A stretch of 64,000 nt of DNA from Morella rubra (GCA_003952965.2 CM025852.1:6274263-6338262), one strand, 5' to 3'. Positions 28,701 through 39,953 are shown, numbered from the stretch's first letter. The notes: generated from the letters alone by a model not told the origin. Translations and numbers: made by a program.

Positions 28701-31700
28701 TAGTGAAGCTGATGCTCCTAGGCGAAGACTTGCCAAACCACTTATATTTTGTAGAACTGAGAGTGACTGCCCTATGGAAAATGGATATGCACGTCCAGTT
28801 GAGGGCATCTATGTACTTGTTGACATGCAAAACATGGTGGTTGTTGAATTTGAGGATCGTAAATTTGTACCCCTACCTCCAGCTGATCCATTGAGGAATT
28901 ATACTGCTGGTGAAACCAGAGGTGGGGTTGATCGAAGTGATATAAAGCCTTTACAAATTGTCCAGCCTGAAGGTCCGAGTTTTCGTGTTGACGGCTACTT
29001 TGTAGAATGGCAGAAGGTAGATGTTTTTGAGATCGGTTAAATAATTGGTGTTGTTCCAACTTCAGAAATTTATGCAGAACAAATATATTTGTTGTGGATG
29101 CAGTGGAATTTCCGCATTGGTTTCACCCCTAGAGAGGGTTTGGTCATTTATTCTGTTGCATATGTTGATGGTAGTCGAGGTCGAAGAGCTGTGGCCCACA
29201 GATTGAGCTTTGTAGAGATGGTTGTGCCTTATGGTGATCCAAATGATCCACATTACAGAAAAAATGCCTTTGATGCAGGGGAAGATGGCCTTGGGAAAAA
29301 TGCTCACTCTCTTAAGAAGGTTTAGAATTGTTATTATTATTTTGTTTTGAAATTGTGCCATTCCTCTGATGGAAATTGATTGGTGTGAAACAAAACTACC
29401 ATTCACAGGGATGTGATTGTTTGGGATATATCAAATACTTCGATGCTCACTTTACAAACTTCACTGGCGGCGTTGAAACAATTGAAAATTGTGTGTGTTT
29501 ACATGAAGAGGATCACGGAATTCTATGGAAGCATCAAGACTGGCGAACAGGTTTAGCAGAAGTTCGAAGGTCTAGACGGCTATCAGTGTCTTTTATATGT
29601 ACTGTGGCTAATTATGAGTATGGATTCTTCTGGCACTTTTATCAGGCAAGTTGAAGACCAAGTTGTTTGCATGCAAAAACCAGTATGCTTAGATTTCTAT
29701 AAATGTTAGTCAGTGCTGTATATCTCTTTTGAACTGGAAAAAATCTTGGAGTGTAAATCAATAGCAAGATGTTAAATATGTTACATTCTCTTATTTGTTC
29801 CATTTTTTGGGGCAATTTCGAACTTTGCATGCATAAATCGTCTTTAGCCTCTCTAGGAGCCTACATGTAAAGTAATTTGCTGTTAATTGTCTTGGCATGG
29901 CAGTAAAGTGAGTGTCAGGTCTCTTTAACTTGCAAGTTATTTGCTGTTACAGGATGGAAAAATTGAAGCAGAAGTTAAACTTACAGGAATTCTAAGCTTA
30001 GGAGCATTGCAACCTGGAGAATACCGAAAGTATGGTACAATGATAGCACCAGGTTTATATGCACCTGTTCATCAACACTTTTTTGTTGCTCGTATGGACA
30101 TGGCTGTTGACTGCAAACCTGGTGAAGCTTTCAATCAGGTGCACTGCTTTGAACTTAACAAATTCTGTTTTGCAATTATCTTGTGTCTAATTTTCGCTAG
30201 TGTCAATCCCTTAGGGTCACTATCTGTCTCAAATTGTGACAGAAATCCCATTTTTTGTGAACATTTAAGGCCTTGGGATTCATAAGCATTAAGCAGGGGA
30301 CCATCTTTCCCACACTTATCTATCTGTAAGGCCAATGGAAGCTAAGACAGAAGGCAATGCTAGTGCGTTATTTGCCATTCATTCTCTTAGAAATAAAAGC
30401 TTTGTATCAATAAAAGGACTCTAGTCCTTTCTTCTCCTAAATCAAGATATCTATAACGGATTGGATTCTTACCCTTGGGTAAGACACTGTTATCAAGAAA
30501 AATTCTTCCCCATTATTGTGTCCTTAATGTTAGATCTTTCCTTTCCCCATTCTGTAGGTCGTAGAGGTGAATGTCAAAGTTGAGGAACCTGGAGAGAACA
30601 ATGTCCACAATAATGCATTCTATGCTGAAGAGAAACTTCTCAAAACTGAGATGGAAGCAATGCGTGATTGTGATCCTTTCACTGCTCGCCACTGGATTGT
30701 AAGGAATGCAAGAACTGTTGATTTGCCTTGTTTTAGATTCACTTGTTTGTCCCAAATTGTGCAGAAACACTCTTGTCTTCCCCAGTTTTAGAGTCACTTG
30801 TAGCCTTTCATTGACATATTGGGAATTTTACAATCCAGGTAAGGAATACAAGAACTGTCAATCGCACCGGACAGTTAACGGGCTACAAGCTAGTTCCTGG
30901 TTCTAACTGTTTGCCATTAGCTGGTTCGGAGGCTAAGTTTTTGAGAAGAGCTGCTTTCTTGAAGCATAATCTTTGGGTTACACAATATGCTCATGATGAA
31001 ATGTTTCCTGGAGGAGAGTTTCCTAATCAAAATCCTCGTGTTGGTGAAGGATTGGCTACATGGATTAAGCAGAATCGATCCCTGGAAGAAACAGATATAG
31101 TTCTTTGGTTGGTACCTTCAGTCTCTCTGCTTATAATAAATTATACCTAACTCTGATTATAAAGCATACTCTTCTCAGCTATACAATTTGTCCCTTTTTG
31201 ATTTTTTGCTTGCACTAAATTTCGGAGCATCCTCGTTTATAATTACTTTTTGGGAAAAGGTCATTTTTGAGCCCTCTAACTACCAATGCAATTTCAAATA
31301 GGAGTCTAAACTACTAATTTTGATACATTGAACTCTTCAACTTTCATAATTAATTAAATTTCGCCCTGAAAAAAATCTGACGGTCAAAATTGTGCCACAT
31401 GACTCATTTACAACACACGTGGCACGCGTTTGATGGTTGGATCTTTTTTAAAGGTGCAAATTGATGAAATTTGGTAGTTCTTGGGCTATTACTTTAGTAG
31501 TTTGAGGGCTCCAAATGACTTTTTCCGTTACTTTTCCTTTAAAGTTCAGTAGTGGTTGCAGGGAAAAATTATGATTGAGGTAGTATCATCTTGAAATTAC
31601 AATTTTCTACATTTAAAGTGCCCTTTTCTTCACTGTTCTTCTTCTCGTGGTCTGTCCCTTTGTCCATCATGTCTTCATTGCAATTTGTTTCTATAAGATG

Positions 31701-32184
31701 ATAAGTGATTTTCTTAAATACAGGTATGTATTTGGAATCACACATGTCCCTCGGTTGGAAGATTGGCCTGTTATGCCAGTGGAGCACATCGGTTTTATGC
31801 TTATGGTAGTCGCTTGTTAACCTTACCATGCATATTTTGACTGCGTTGTCCCCGAATTTGCCTAATCTTCTGTTGGCACCATGCACTTGGCCGTAATGAC
31901 ACAAATAGAGGATACTGTTTAAGTGGCATTTCTTGTATTTGACAGAGTTGAACTGTGAATCAATGTTGCCTAGCATATTTTGTTTGCTTTGCCTCTGAAT
32001 TGTCTTCACGACTTCACATCTCATATGTGATTTTTGTTTGCGGGTGCAGCCTCATGGATTCTTCAACTGCTCTGCTGCGGTAGATGTTCCTCCCAATGCC
32101 TGTGAAATGGATGCCAAAGACAGTGACGTCAAGGACAATGGTGTCACTAAGCCAATTCAGCCTGCATTGCTCTCAAAGATGTGA
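25704..32184 (+). CDS. CuAO: Copper amine oxidase, probably peroxisomal
   Basis: Oxidises primary amines such as putrescine to aldehydes, giving H2O2 and ammonia. Exons: 25704-25977, 26912-27021, 27124-27429, 28464-28576, 28686-29016, 29104-29319, 29409-29645, 29953-30138, 30558-30698, 30839-31107, 31724-31805, 32050-32184; phases agree and give 799 residues. N2/N3 domains follow a low-complexity Ser/Ala-rich N-terminus of about 80 residues. TVANYEYG holds the tyrosine converted to topaquinone, and [13 protein letters not shown] supplies copper-ligand histidines. The protein ends SKM, a plant PTS1 variant. The start at 25704 (MASAAEK) matches the family; the overlapping frame from 25642 is a shadow. 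Intron 7 uses a GC donor (CAG|GCAAGT at 29645/29646). Intron 9 begins with a copy of the next exon's start. Intron 10 holds a MITE. Confidence 0.95.
31251..31527. mobile_element. Foldback MITE in amine oxidase intron 10
   Basis: The left end TGGGAAAAGGTCATTT and the right end, read on the other strand, CGGAAAAAGTCATTT are imperfect terminal inverted repeats continuing into GAGCCCTC(T/A)AACTAC. The 277-bp element is flanked by the 8-bp direct repeat TTACTTTT at 31243-31250 and 31528-31535. An 8-bp duplication points to a hAT-type origin, although related foldback elements with 8-10-bp duplications exist. It lies wholly inside the intron and does not touch splice sites. Confidence 0.78.
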
Positions 32185-33399
32185 AGAGACGTTACTTTCA
32201 AGTCAATTTGTCTTTTCATTCAAGAGAATGCTGCTTCCCCCTGTCAGATCTTACTTTTTTCAATGCAAGAAAGCGACGCAGTGCACTGTCTTCGAGTTTT
32301 ATAAATGAACCTTGTTCTGGTTTTTGCGGTGTTTGGATTTTCTCTTTGAACCTTGCGGTTCTGGTTTGGAATGTTGAGAAGTTGCTGTTTTGGACCGTTA
32401 TTAAGCAGATTTGTGGTAAATTTTATCAGTATTGTTGAAGACAATGATCCAATGGACCAGGGAGATGACCTCTCTAATAAAATGCCTAATTTACTTTTGA
32501 CTTGCGCACAAGTTTGAATATACGTGTTCGTCTGAAAGGAAAAAAAGTGCCTAAAAGGAGGTGAGAAGAGGGAAAGGAAAAAGGAAAAGGAACATAAAGA
32601 AAGAGCAGCCGGAGGCATAAAAACGACTAGACAGATTGGTCAAAAATGGAGGATTGATGAATGGTGAGAGCACTGCTGGGTTCAAAACTCAGTCAATATA
32701 TATATATATATATAATATGATATGATGAAAGTTTAAGGCCGGAAATGTCGAGACATGGCTGATGGCTTATTAAATTGTCCAGTAACTTCAATTGTGTTCT
32801 ACTCGGTGTAGGAATTTAGCACTTCATATCCTAAATATAATAAGTAAAATCTGACATGTATTAACTTGTCTCACTTCAGTTATTCTTTCTCCTTAATTGG
32901 ATGTTCCCCTGCCAGACTCTGCTTTAGTTTCCAAGATTAAAAGCCCCTCAAGATAATTAAAAATAAAAAAAGATTTAAGACCTTAAAAACTGTGGTCGTC
33001 TCCTTCAATTTAGGGTCTAACCGGTCAAGTTATTTGGAAAATTGACTTTGGAGGCTCCACCTTCTGGCTTCAGCTTTTCCATGACGTGTTCTCCCCCATT
33101 AGATCAGCTTCAATCACGTGGAAAAATGACTTGGCAGGCAGAGACCGTCCTCCTTTTCTCCCTGCAGAAAAACAAGCCAAAAGATAAAGCAATTTCTTTA
33201 ATGCACCTTTCCCTACTTTACCCCCCAAATAAAGTTTTTAATAAAACTAAATTATCATTTTAATTTTTGACTACAAAACATCAGTGGATAGCAACGTTGT
33301 TGGCCGGCGCATTCTCTGGAACACGAAACACTAAAGCTGGAAGTACTAAAAGATTTCTCTCCTCTGCCAAGTAGATTCTTTTGTTCTCTCCGCTAATCG
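32185..33399. other. Amine oxidase 3' region and ARO4-like promoter
   Basis: This non-coding stretch includes a TA microsatellite at about 32696-32714. A G-box-like CACGTGG near 33115 and pyrimidine-rich leader sequence just before 33400 suit the promoter of the following gene. No other coding signal was seen. Confidence 0.4.
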
Positions 33400-35259
33400 A
33401 TGGCTGCGACTGCAGAGGAGCAGACCGTCCCGCTCGTTGAAGAGCTCTCGCTTCCGATCCTACTAGCCGAGCGAGTCATCAAGACCGCTCATGAAGCTGA
33501 GTCCTCCAAGCAGGAGTGCTCCGAGCTTGCCAGGCAAGTCGACCGCCTCTCGCAGATGCTCCGCTCCACTGTCCGCCTTGCTGCCACCTCCACCCAGCCA
33601 CTCTACGAGCCTCCCGTCCGTCGGATCGTTGCCGACGTGGCGAAAAATCTTGACCGAGCCCTAACCCTAGTCCGCAAGTGCAAGCACAGCGGGGTTCTCC
33701 GCCAGGTGTTCTCCATCACTTCCACGGCCGACTTCCGGAAGGTCTCGAATCTTCTGGAGTCTTCCATCGGAGACATGAAGTGGCTTCTGTCGATCTTCGA
33801 CTCTGAAGGGGCCAACCTCTCGCTCCCTCCTATAGCCAGTAACGACCCTATCCTCGCCTGGGTCTGGTCCTACACCGCCACCATCCAGATGGGCCAGCTT
33901 AAGGACCGCACGGACGCCGCCAATGAACTCGCCTCACTGGCCCGAGACAACGATCGCAATAAGAAGATGATCGTCGAGGAAGGAGGGATCGCGCCCTTGC
34001 TCAAGCTCCTCAAGGAGGGCGCGTCGGCAGAGGCCCAAATTGCCGCCGCTACGGCGCTCTTCAACATCGCCACGGACAGGGAGAGGGTCATGTTTATCAT
34101 CGAGTCCCTAGGGGTGCCTATCATCGTGCAGGCTCTCGGGGACTCATCGCCGAGGGTTCAGATTCTGGTCGCGAACCTGGTGGCGCGGATGGCCGACCTG
34201 GTCCCGGAGGCGCAGGAGGAGTTTGCACGGGAGAACGCGACGAGGCCGCTCGTGTCGACGCTGTCGATGGGTACGGTTCTGGACGATCCGAAGCTTCAAT
34301 CGGGTAAGACCAGCATTCATTCTCTTGTGCAAATTAAAAAAGAGTTGACTAAAAATGGAAACGCACCATCGAGAAACAACCATAATACGTCGTCGCTGTC
34401 GTTGGGCCACTCTCACTCGGGTTCTTCGCATTCTGATGGGAGTAGCAGAGGTGGGCATTACAATAAGAAGGAGAGAGAGTGGGAGACGGAGTCACCCGAG
34501 GTGAAACTTCAGGTCAAGGTTAGTTGCGCCGAGGCTCTGTGGAAATTGTCGACGAAGAGTTTGGTAAATAGTAAGAAAATTGCTGAGACAAAGGGGTTGC
34601 TTTGCTTGGCGAAGCTCATTGAGGTTGAAAGAGGAGAATTACAATTCAATTGTTTGATGACGGTCGTGGAGATTGCTGCAGTGGCAGAGTCCAATCCTGA
34701 CCTTAGGCGAGCTGCTTTTAAGACTAATTCGCCACCTGCAAAGGCTGTATTCCATCAGCTTTTGAGGGTAATTCAAGAAGAGAATAATCCCACATTGCAA
34801 ATTCCTGCTATCAAAGCAATTGGGTGTTTGGCACGGACTTTCCCTGCAAGGGAGACGCGGATTATTGGGCCTTTGGTTGCACAGCTTGGTAATAAGAATG
34901 TGGATGTGGCAACCGAGGCTGCTGATGCGCTGGGGAAATTTGTGTGTCCAGAGAATTTCAATCGTGTGGAGCATTCAAAGGCGCTTCTAGAGTTTGATGG
35001 GGTGCCATCAATAATGAAGCTGTTGCGAGCCAATGATCGGGCTCAAATGACCGGACTAGTGTTGTTGTGTTATCTTGCTTTGCATGTTAGCAATAGCAAG
35101 GCTCTTGAACAAGCACGCGTTTTGACTGCTCTCGAGGGTGCTGCCCGTTCTGTTGCAGCTCAAAATCCTGGATTGAGGGACCTGTTTGCAAAAGCCATAC
35201 ACCATCTCACACTTTATCAGGATGCAGCTCATCCGCACAGGCAGCCTTATCCAATGTAA
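33400..35259 (+). CDS. ARO4: Armadillo-repeat-only protein, ARO4-like
   Basis: Plant-specific armadillo-repeat protein of 619 residues in one exon; ARO4 of Arabidopsis is about the same size. AROs are linked to polar growth, actin organisation and small-GTPase control at the plasma membrane. The N-terminal 150 residues form a helical region (PILLAERVIKTAHEAESSKQ and LYEPPVRRIVADVAKNLDRA). Armadillo repeats follow, with phrases such as SLARDNDRNKK, EEGGIAPLLKLLKEG and SPRVQILVANLVARMADL. A Ser/His/Gly-rich linker around residues 325-360 separates them from the C-terminal repeats (LARTFPARETRIIGPLV and FVCPENFNRVEHSKALLE). Codon use is strongly GC-biased in the first third and AT-richer after about residue 310. 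A damaged duplicate lies directly downstream. Confidence 0.93.
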   Translation: MAATAEEQTVPLVEELSLPILLAERVIKTAHEAESSKQECSELARQVDRLSQMLRSTVRLAATSTQPLYEPPVRRIVADVAKNLDRALTLVRKCKHSGVLRQVFSITSTADFRKVSNLLESSIGDMKWLLSIFDSEGANLSLPPIASNDPILAWVWSYTATIQMGQLKDRTDAANELASLARDNDRNKKMIVEEGGIAPLLKLLKEGASAEAQIAAATALFNIATDRERVMFIIESLGVPIIVQALGDSSPRVQILVANLVARMADLVPEAQEEFARENATRPLVSTLSMGTVLDDPKLQSGKTSIHSLVQIKKELTKNGNAPSRNNHNTSSLSLGHSHSGSSHSDGSSRGGHYNKKEREWETESPEVKLQVKVSCAEALWKLSTKSLVNSKKIAETKGLLCLAKLIEVERGELQFNCLMTVVEIAAVAESNPDLRRAAFKTNSPPAKAVFHQLLRVIQEENNPTLQIPAIKAIGCLARTFPARETRIIGPLVAQLGNKNVDVATEAADALGKFVCPENFNRVEHSKALLEFDGVPSIMKLLRANDRAQMTGLVLLCYLALHVSNSKALEQARVLTALEGAARSVAAQNPGLRDLFAKAIHHLTLYQDAAHPHRQPYPM

Positions 35260-35717
35260 ACGCCCGTGTTTTGCCTGCCGTAGCTATTCCTCTGGGAGTC
35301 GGTCTTAATTGTAACAAAGCAAGAACGGATTGATAAAATGCGAACATAATAAAACCAACATTTGACTCTGGAAGAGCTGGTTGTTCATGGTATCGTATCT
35401 TCATCCCAAGTAACACTGTTGGTTGAGTTTATCCTTATGAGTGAATGATTTAGTGTGTACCTGTAAGTGTTTGCACATAATCCACAGAATTCTACTCTGA
35501 TATTTTCAGAAACTACTCTAGTTTTCGTTTCTCCTATGTTTTCTCATGGTTTATAATTTGTACCTCTATATCTTTGCCCCATTTTATTAGCTTGGGAGCA
35601 ATTTTTAACTTTTCTTGTGAGGGATAGAAAGGATTCCTTGCTATAGCCTTGATTGTTGGTAGGCTGAAAACATTTTCTAAAACGAGGTCTTGAGCGATTA
35701 AGTTTTTTAAATGCGTT

Positions 35718-37500
35718 GTCGACCGCCTCTCGCAGATGCTCCGCTCCACTGTCCGCCTTGCTGCCACCTCCACCCAGCCACTCTACGAGCCTCCCGTCCG
35801 TCGGATCGTTGCCGACGTGGCGAAAAATCTTGACCGAGCCCTAACCCTAGTCCGCAAGTGCTGGGTCTCAGGCCGACTAAGGTCCGAATCTTCTGGAGTC
35901 TGCCTCCTTTGAGCGATAGTTCGCCTGGGTCCCTACAGCCATCTTTTTTCACTTTTCGTTCTTGCTCAAGCTCAAGGGTAGAGGCGCCGCCGCTACGAAC
36001 ATCGCCACGTCATGTGAAGCTATCATCGTGCAGGCTCTCGGGGACTCATCGCCGAGGGTTCAGATTCTGGTCGCGAACCTGGTGGCGCGGATGGCCGACC
36101 TGGTCCCGGAGGCTTTGCACGGGAGAACGCGACGAGGCCGCTCGTGTCGACGCTGTCGATGGGTACGGTTCTGGACGATCCGAAGCTTCAATCGGGTAAG
36201 ACCAGATTCATTCTCTTGTGCAAATTAAAAAAGAGTTGACTAAAAATGGAAACGCACCATCGAGAAACAACCATAATACGTCGTCGCTGTCGTTGGGCCA
36301 CTCTCACTCGGGTTCTTCGCATTCTGATCAGAGGTGGGCATTACAATAAGAAGGAGAGAGAGTGGGAGACGGAGTCACCCGAGGTGAAACTTCAGGTCAA
36401 GGTTAGTTGCGCCGAGGCTCTTGGAAATTGTCGACGAAGAGTTTGGTAAATAGTAAGAAAATTGCTGAGACAAAGGGGTTGCTTTGCTTGGCGAAGCTCA
36501 TTGAGGTTGAAAGAGGAGAATTACAATTCAATTGTTTGATGACGGTCGTGGAGATTGCTGCAGTGGCAGAGTCCAATCCTGACCTTAGGCGAGCTGCTTT
36601 TAAGACTAATTCGCCACCTGCAAAGGCTGTATTCCATCAGCTTTTGAGGGTAATTCAAGAAGAGAATAATCCCACATTGCAAATTCCTGCTATCAAAGCA
36701 ATTGGGTGTTTGGCACGGACTTTCCCTGCAAGGGAGACGCGGATTATTGGGCCTTTGGTTGCACAGCTTGGTAATAAGAATGTGGATGTGGCAACCGAGG
36801 CTGCTGATGCGCTGGGGAAATTTGTGTGTCCAGAGAATTTCAATCGTGTGGAGCATTCAAAGGCGCTTCTAGAGTTTGATGGGGTGCCATCAATAATGAA
36901 GCTGTTGCGAGCCAATGATCGGGCTCAAATGACCGGACTAGTGTTGTTGTGTTATCTTGCTTTGCATGTTAGCAATAGCAAGGCTCTTGAACAAGCACGC
37001 GTTTTGACTGCTCTCGAGGGTGCTGCCCGTTCTGTTGCAGCTCAAAATCCTGGATTGAGGGACCTGTTTGCAAAAGCCATACACCATCTCACACTTTATC
37101 AGGATGCAGCTCATCCGCACAGGCAGCCTTATCCAATGTAAACGCCCGTGTTTTGCCTGCCGTAGCTATTCCTCTGGGAGTCGGTCTTAATTGTAACAAA
37201 GCAAGAACGGATTGATAAAATGCGAACATAATAAAACCAACATTTGACTCTGGAAGAGCTGGTTGTTCATGGTATCGATCTTCATCCCAAGTAACACAGT
37301 TTATCCTTATGAGTGAATGATTTAGTGTGTACCTGTAAGTGTTTGCACATAATCCACAGAATTCTACTCTGATATTTTCAGAAACTACTCTAGTTTTCGT
37401 TTCTCCTATGTTTTCTCATGGTTTATAATTTGTACCTCTATATCTTTGCCCCATTTTATTAGCTAGCAGTGAGGGATTATTTGATTTTAGGCTGAGTCTT
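35718..37500 (+). pseudogene. Tandem, deletion-riddled copy of the ARO4-like gene
   Basis: From GTCGACCGCCTCTCGCAGAT at 35718 the sequence repeats the gene from 33538. It lacks the start and first 46 codons and has many small deletions: most of the first armadillo region is missing or scrambled (35862-36020); other losses occur at about 36110 (several bp in a GGAGGAG context), 36207, 36328 and 36420. From about 36425 through the stop at 37141 it is nearly or wholly identical to the original, as is much of the 3' untranslated region to about 37460. The longest frame left, 36407-37141, could give only the last ~240 residues. The segment near 35902-35950 also resembles 37552-37598, so the copy is mosaic. 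It is either a real local duplication that has decayed or an assembly artefact. Confidence 0.88.
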
Positions 37501-38164
37501 GCTTAAGGTTGTGGTTCTACTTCTCTTTGCAGTTGGACAGATACCAATTTCAGTTGCCTCCTTTGAGCGATGTTCGTTCCAAGCCATCTTTTTTTTTTCT
37601 TCTTGAATCAGGGTAACGCAGAGAGTTTGAAGCTTATCTCACGTTAATTTCATGTTCCAGAGGCTACGATTGATGTTTTATTTAGGGTAAAGAGGTACAG
37701 TCCTAGTAATTGTATCGATGATTGGCGATTTCATGAACTTTTTTTCACCCATATTGGTTACTTATTGTCTTTCCCTAATGATAATATCATATGGATTATG
37801 AAGTTGGGCAAGGAATGAGCCAGCTGCTTTTACGAGGCACAACATTTCCTGGCATATTTATTTGTACTTCCAAAACTGGCCTCCTAGTTATCAATCCAAC
37901 ATACCCCAATATTTGGACATGCCAACTTTGACGATTTAGACCAGAAACATTCTTTGCACATTTCAGAGCCTAATATGCTAAGGTTATTTTTTTAAGTGCT
38001 GGATTCCTGAGTCATTTCACGTGATCTTGTAGTTTACCTAATGCAACTTTTCTTAGGAGTGCTTGCATTTACTTGGGAAATGGCTATTGGAAAAATAAAT
38101 TTGCCCAGGGTAAGGAGCTAGTGTAGCTCTTTCTGTTTCTTTGAGGTGAAGTTGGCAGACAACT
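37501..38164. other. Non-coding stretch after the ARO4 duplicate
   Basis: No gene recognised. The beginning continues the 3' flank of the duplicated gene in a compressed form; the rest is ordinary AT-rich sequence. Confidence 0.3.
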
Positions 38165-38388
38165 TAACCCGAAGGGTTAAATTTGGTGGCTTTGGGCCTA
38201 GGCTTGGAACTTGAAGGCTTGCTCCCTCTGAGTTTTTAGCTTCGAAACTCTCACATGTTACCAGTCTTTTGGGCCGCCCTTAAGGCTTGTGGCCCAATAA
38301 ATATTTTAGTTTGTGTGGGATAGGAGGATTATAAGAGGGATTAATCAAGACAAACTTCATGTATCCTCATCCTTCAGTCAAAAAAAAT
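38165..38388 (+). repeat. SINE-like repeat, copy 2
   Basis: This shares its order of short phrases with 10173-10327: AAGGGTT, GGTGGCTTTGGG, GGCTTGCTCC, and a box-B-like AGCTTCGAAACTC. It ends with an A-run at 38380-38387 after GTATCCTCATCCTTCAGTC. Total length, box-B-like motif and terminal A-run fit a tRNA-derived SINE. No target duplication was found. Confidence 0.4.
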
Positions 38389-38531
38389 ATGGCGAATAAC
38401 TAGAGAAAAGAAGAAGCGATTATGCAGGTAAACATCCTATACAAAAGGAACTCGGTTATGCAATCAGCCGAAATAAGTAAGTCCTCGATTGATCTGGGCA
38501 ATCAGCCCAAAGAAGTAAGCGTTATGCAGCC

Positions 38532-38881
38532 TGTTGGGGTCCACACCTATAAAATAGACTTGGAATAGAAGTAGACTTTGAGTAGAAGTCTACTTGGTTC
38601 CCACTTCAAGTTTATCTGGTTTCTTTTAGGGTTTCTCTTTGTATCTTTTCTTATAAATAGTGGCTTATGTTATAGGAGAAATGTGCGTGAGAGTGCGTGA
38701 GCATTGGGCACAGAGAGAGAAAGAAAAAAAGCGTGGTGTGGCTATTGTATTGGGCGGGGAGAGTAATTTTCTTAAGCGTTCTTAATAAAATTGCTCTGGG
38801 GTGGACGTAGGCCGGATTGGGGCCGAACCACATAAATTCTTGGTGTCTCATTCTTTAATTTTCATGCCGCTTTTCCCAACA
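38532..38881 (+). repeat. 5' LTR of the short copia-type element
   Basis: 350 bp, TGTTGGGGTCC to TTTTCCCAACA. It includes a hairpin formed by AAGTAGACTT and AAGTCTACTT, a TATA-like TTATAAATAG, and a GA-rich stretch. Confidence 0.9.
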
Positions 38882-39165
38882 AGTGGTATCGGAGCCAGGT
38901 TCGAGGGGCTGGAGTTAGTTTTTCGAGTGAAGTAGAGAAGGTTCGAAAATTAAAAGTGGTCTAATCAGAGATTGGAGGGCACCAGCCTGTAGAGGAGGTC
39001 GAGACGAAGCCAGAGGTCGAAACCTCGTCGCCGGAGGAGCCGGACGCGCCGTCACGCGCCGAAAGCATTCGGACAGCGCCGTCCACGCGCCCACGCGCGA
39101 AGAGAGGTAGGGCGCGTGGTCCTCACTCGCCATACGCACCGCACGCGCCCGCGCATAGTGTACTG

Positions 39166-39242
39166 CCACGTCAGCAGTGGGTCCCAGCATTGCCACGTCA
39201 GCAGAGGGTCCCAGTCAGCCACGTCAGCGTTGCCACTTCAGC
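39166..39242 (+). promoter_or_regulatory. Array of CCACGTCAGC motifs in the element leader
   Basis: CCACGTCAGC occurs at 39166, 39192 and 39219, with CCACTTCAGC at 39233, interleaved with GGGTCCCAG. The reverse strand reads GCTGACGTGG, containing the TGACG/ACGT core bound by plant bZIP factors. The surrounding 39000-39250 is GC-rich, unlike both LTRs. Confidence 0.4.
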
Positions 39243-39409
39243 GGAGAATATTCCGGGGAATCGGAATATTCCGGTTTTGTTCCAGGGTGTTTTTCAGCCG
39301 GTTCAGGGGCTTTTAGGCCGGTTTTCGAGCAGGTCAGACTGGTTCCTAAGGTTTTGGGCCATTCCGGATCCATTGGTGTAGTCATAATTTTGAAATTCGG
39401 TCTCTATCA

Positions 39410-39634
39410 ATGTTAATTGAGATGGCGGAGAGTATGGTTATTGGTATGATGATGTTGTCTGCTACGAATTACATGAGTTGGAAGCCACGGATGGAGGATA
39501 TCCTTTATGCAAAGGATATGTACGATCTATTGGGGAACGAGGGTAAGAAACCAGAGAGGATTGACGAGGCAAAGTGGAAGAAAGGGAAATCATTAGAAGC
39601 CTCAGTGGTGACTGATGACTTTGACTTCGTGTAG
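39410..39634 (+). pseudogene. Truncated copia gag N-terminus
   Basis: The frame reads MLSATNYMSWKPRMEDILYA then KDMYDLLGNEGKKPERIDEA, the start of a Ty1/copia gag (UBN2-like) domain. It stops after about 74 codons, where an intact gag would continue several hundred residues. What follows up to the 3' LTR has no recognisable pol sequence. Confidence 0.75.
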
Positions 39635-39953
39635 CACGCGAAGGTGCATGGTACCAACTGGTGGAGATGCAAGAGCAGGGGGAGATACTGTTCTACATGG
39701 GTCCAGTGGTAGAAGCAAGAGATGCGGGCACCCTAGGCGGGGGTGCAGGACACTCGGATGAGAGTGTGGTTGGTCGTCTGGTGACAAGGACGAGGTTGGA
39801 GTGCCAGTAGAAAAAGGATGCAAGGGGTGGTGGGCAAAGGGGAGCAACAGACACTAAAGTTGTAGGAAGGTTCTACTGATGGGAGTTCGGGATGCACTCA
39901 ATCGAAAGATGTCAGGAACAGATTCTTCCCTTATGGGTATGGAGGGGGAGATT

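Noticed and set aside
33603..35033. Several open frames of 60-110 codons on the strand opposite the ARO4-like gene, repeated in its copy
   Set aside because: They are shadows of a long GC-biased coding exon; none resembles a known protein.
39001..39380. GC-rich open frames in the short LTR element
   Set aside because: Overlapping frames in all phases arise from GC-richness; none continues into gag.
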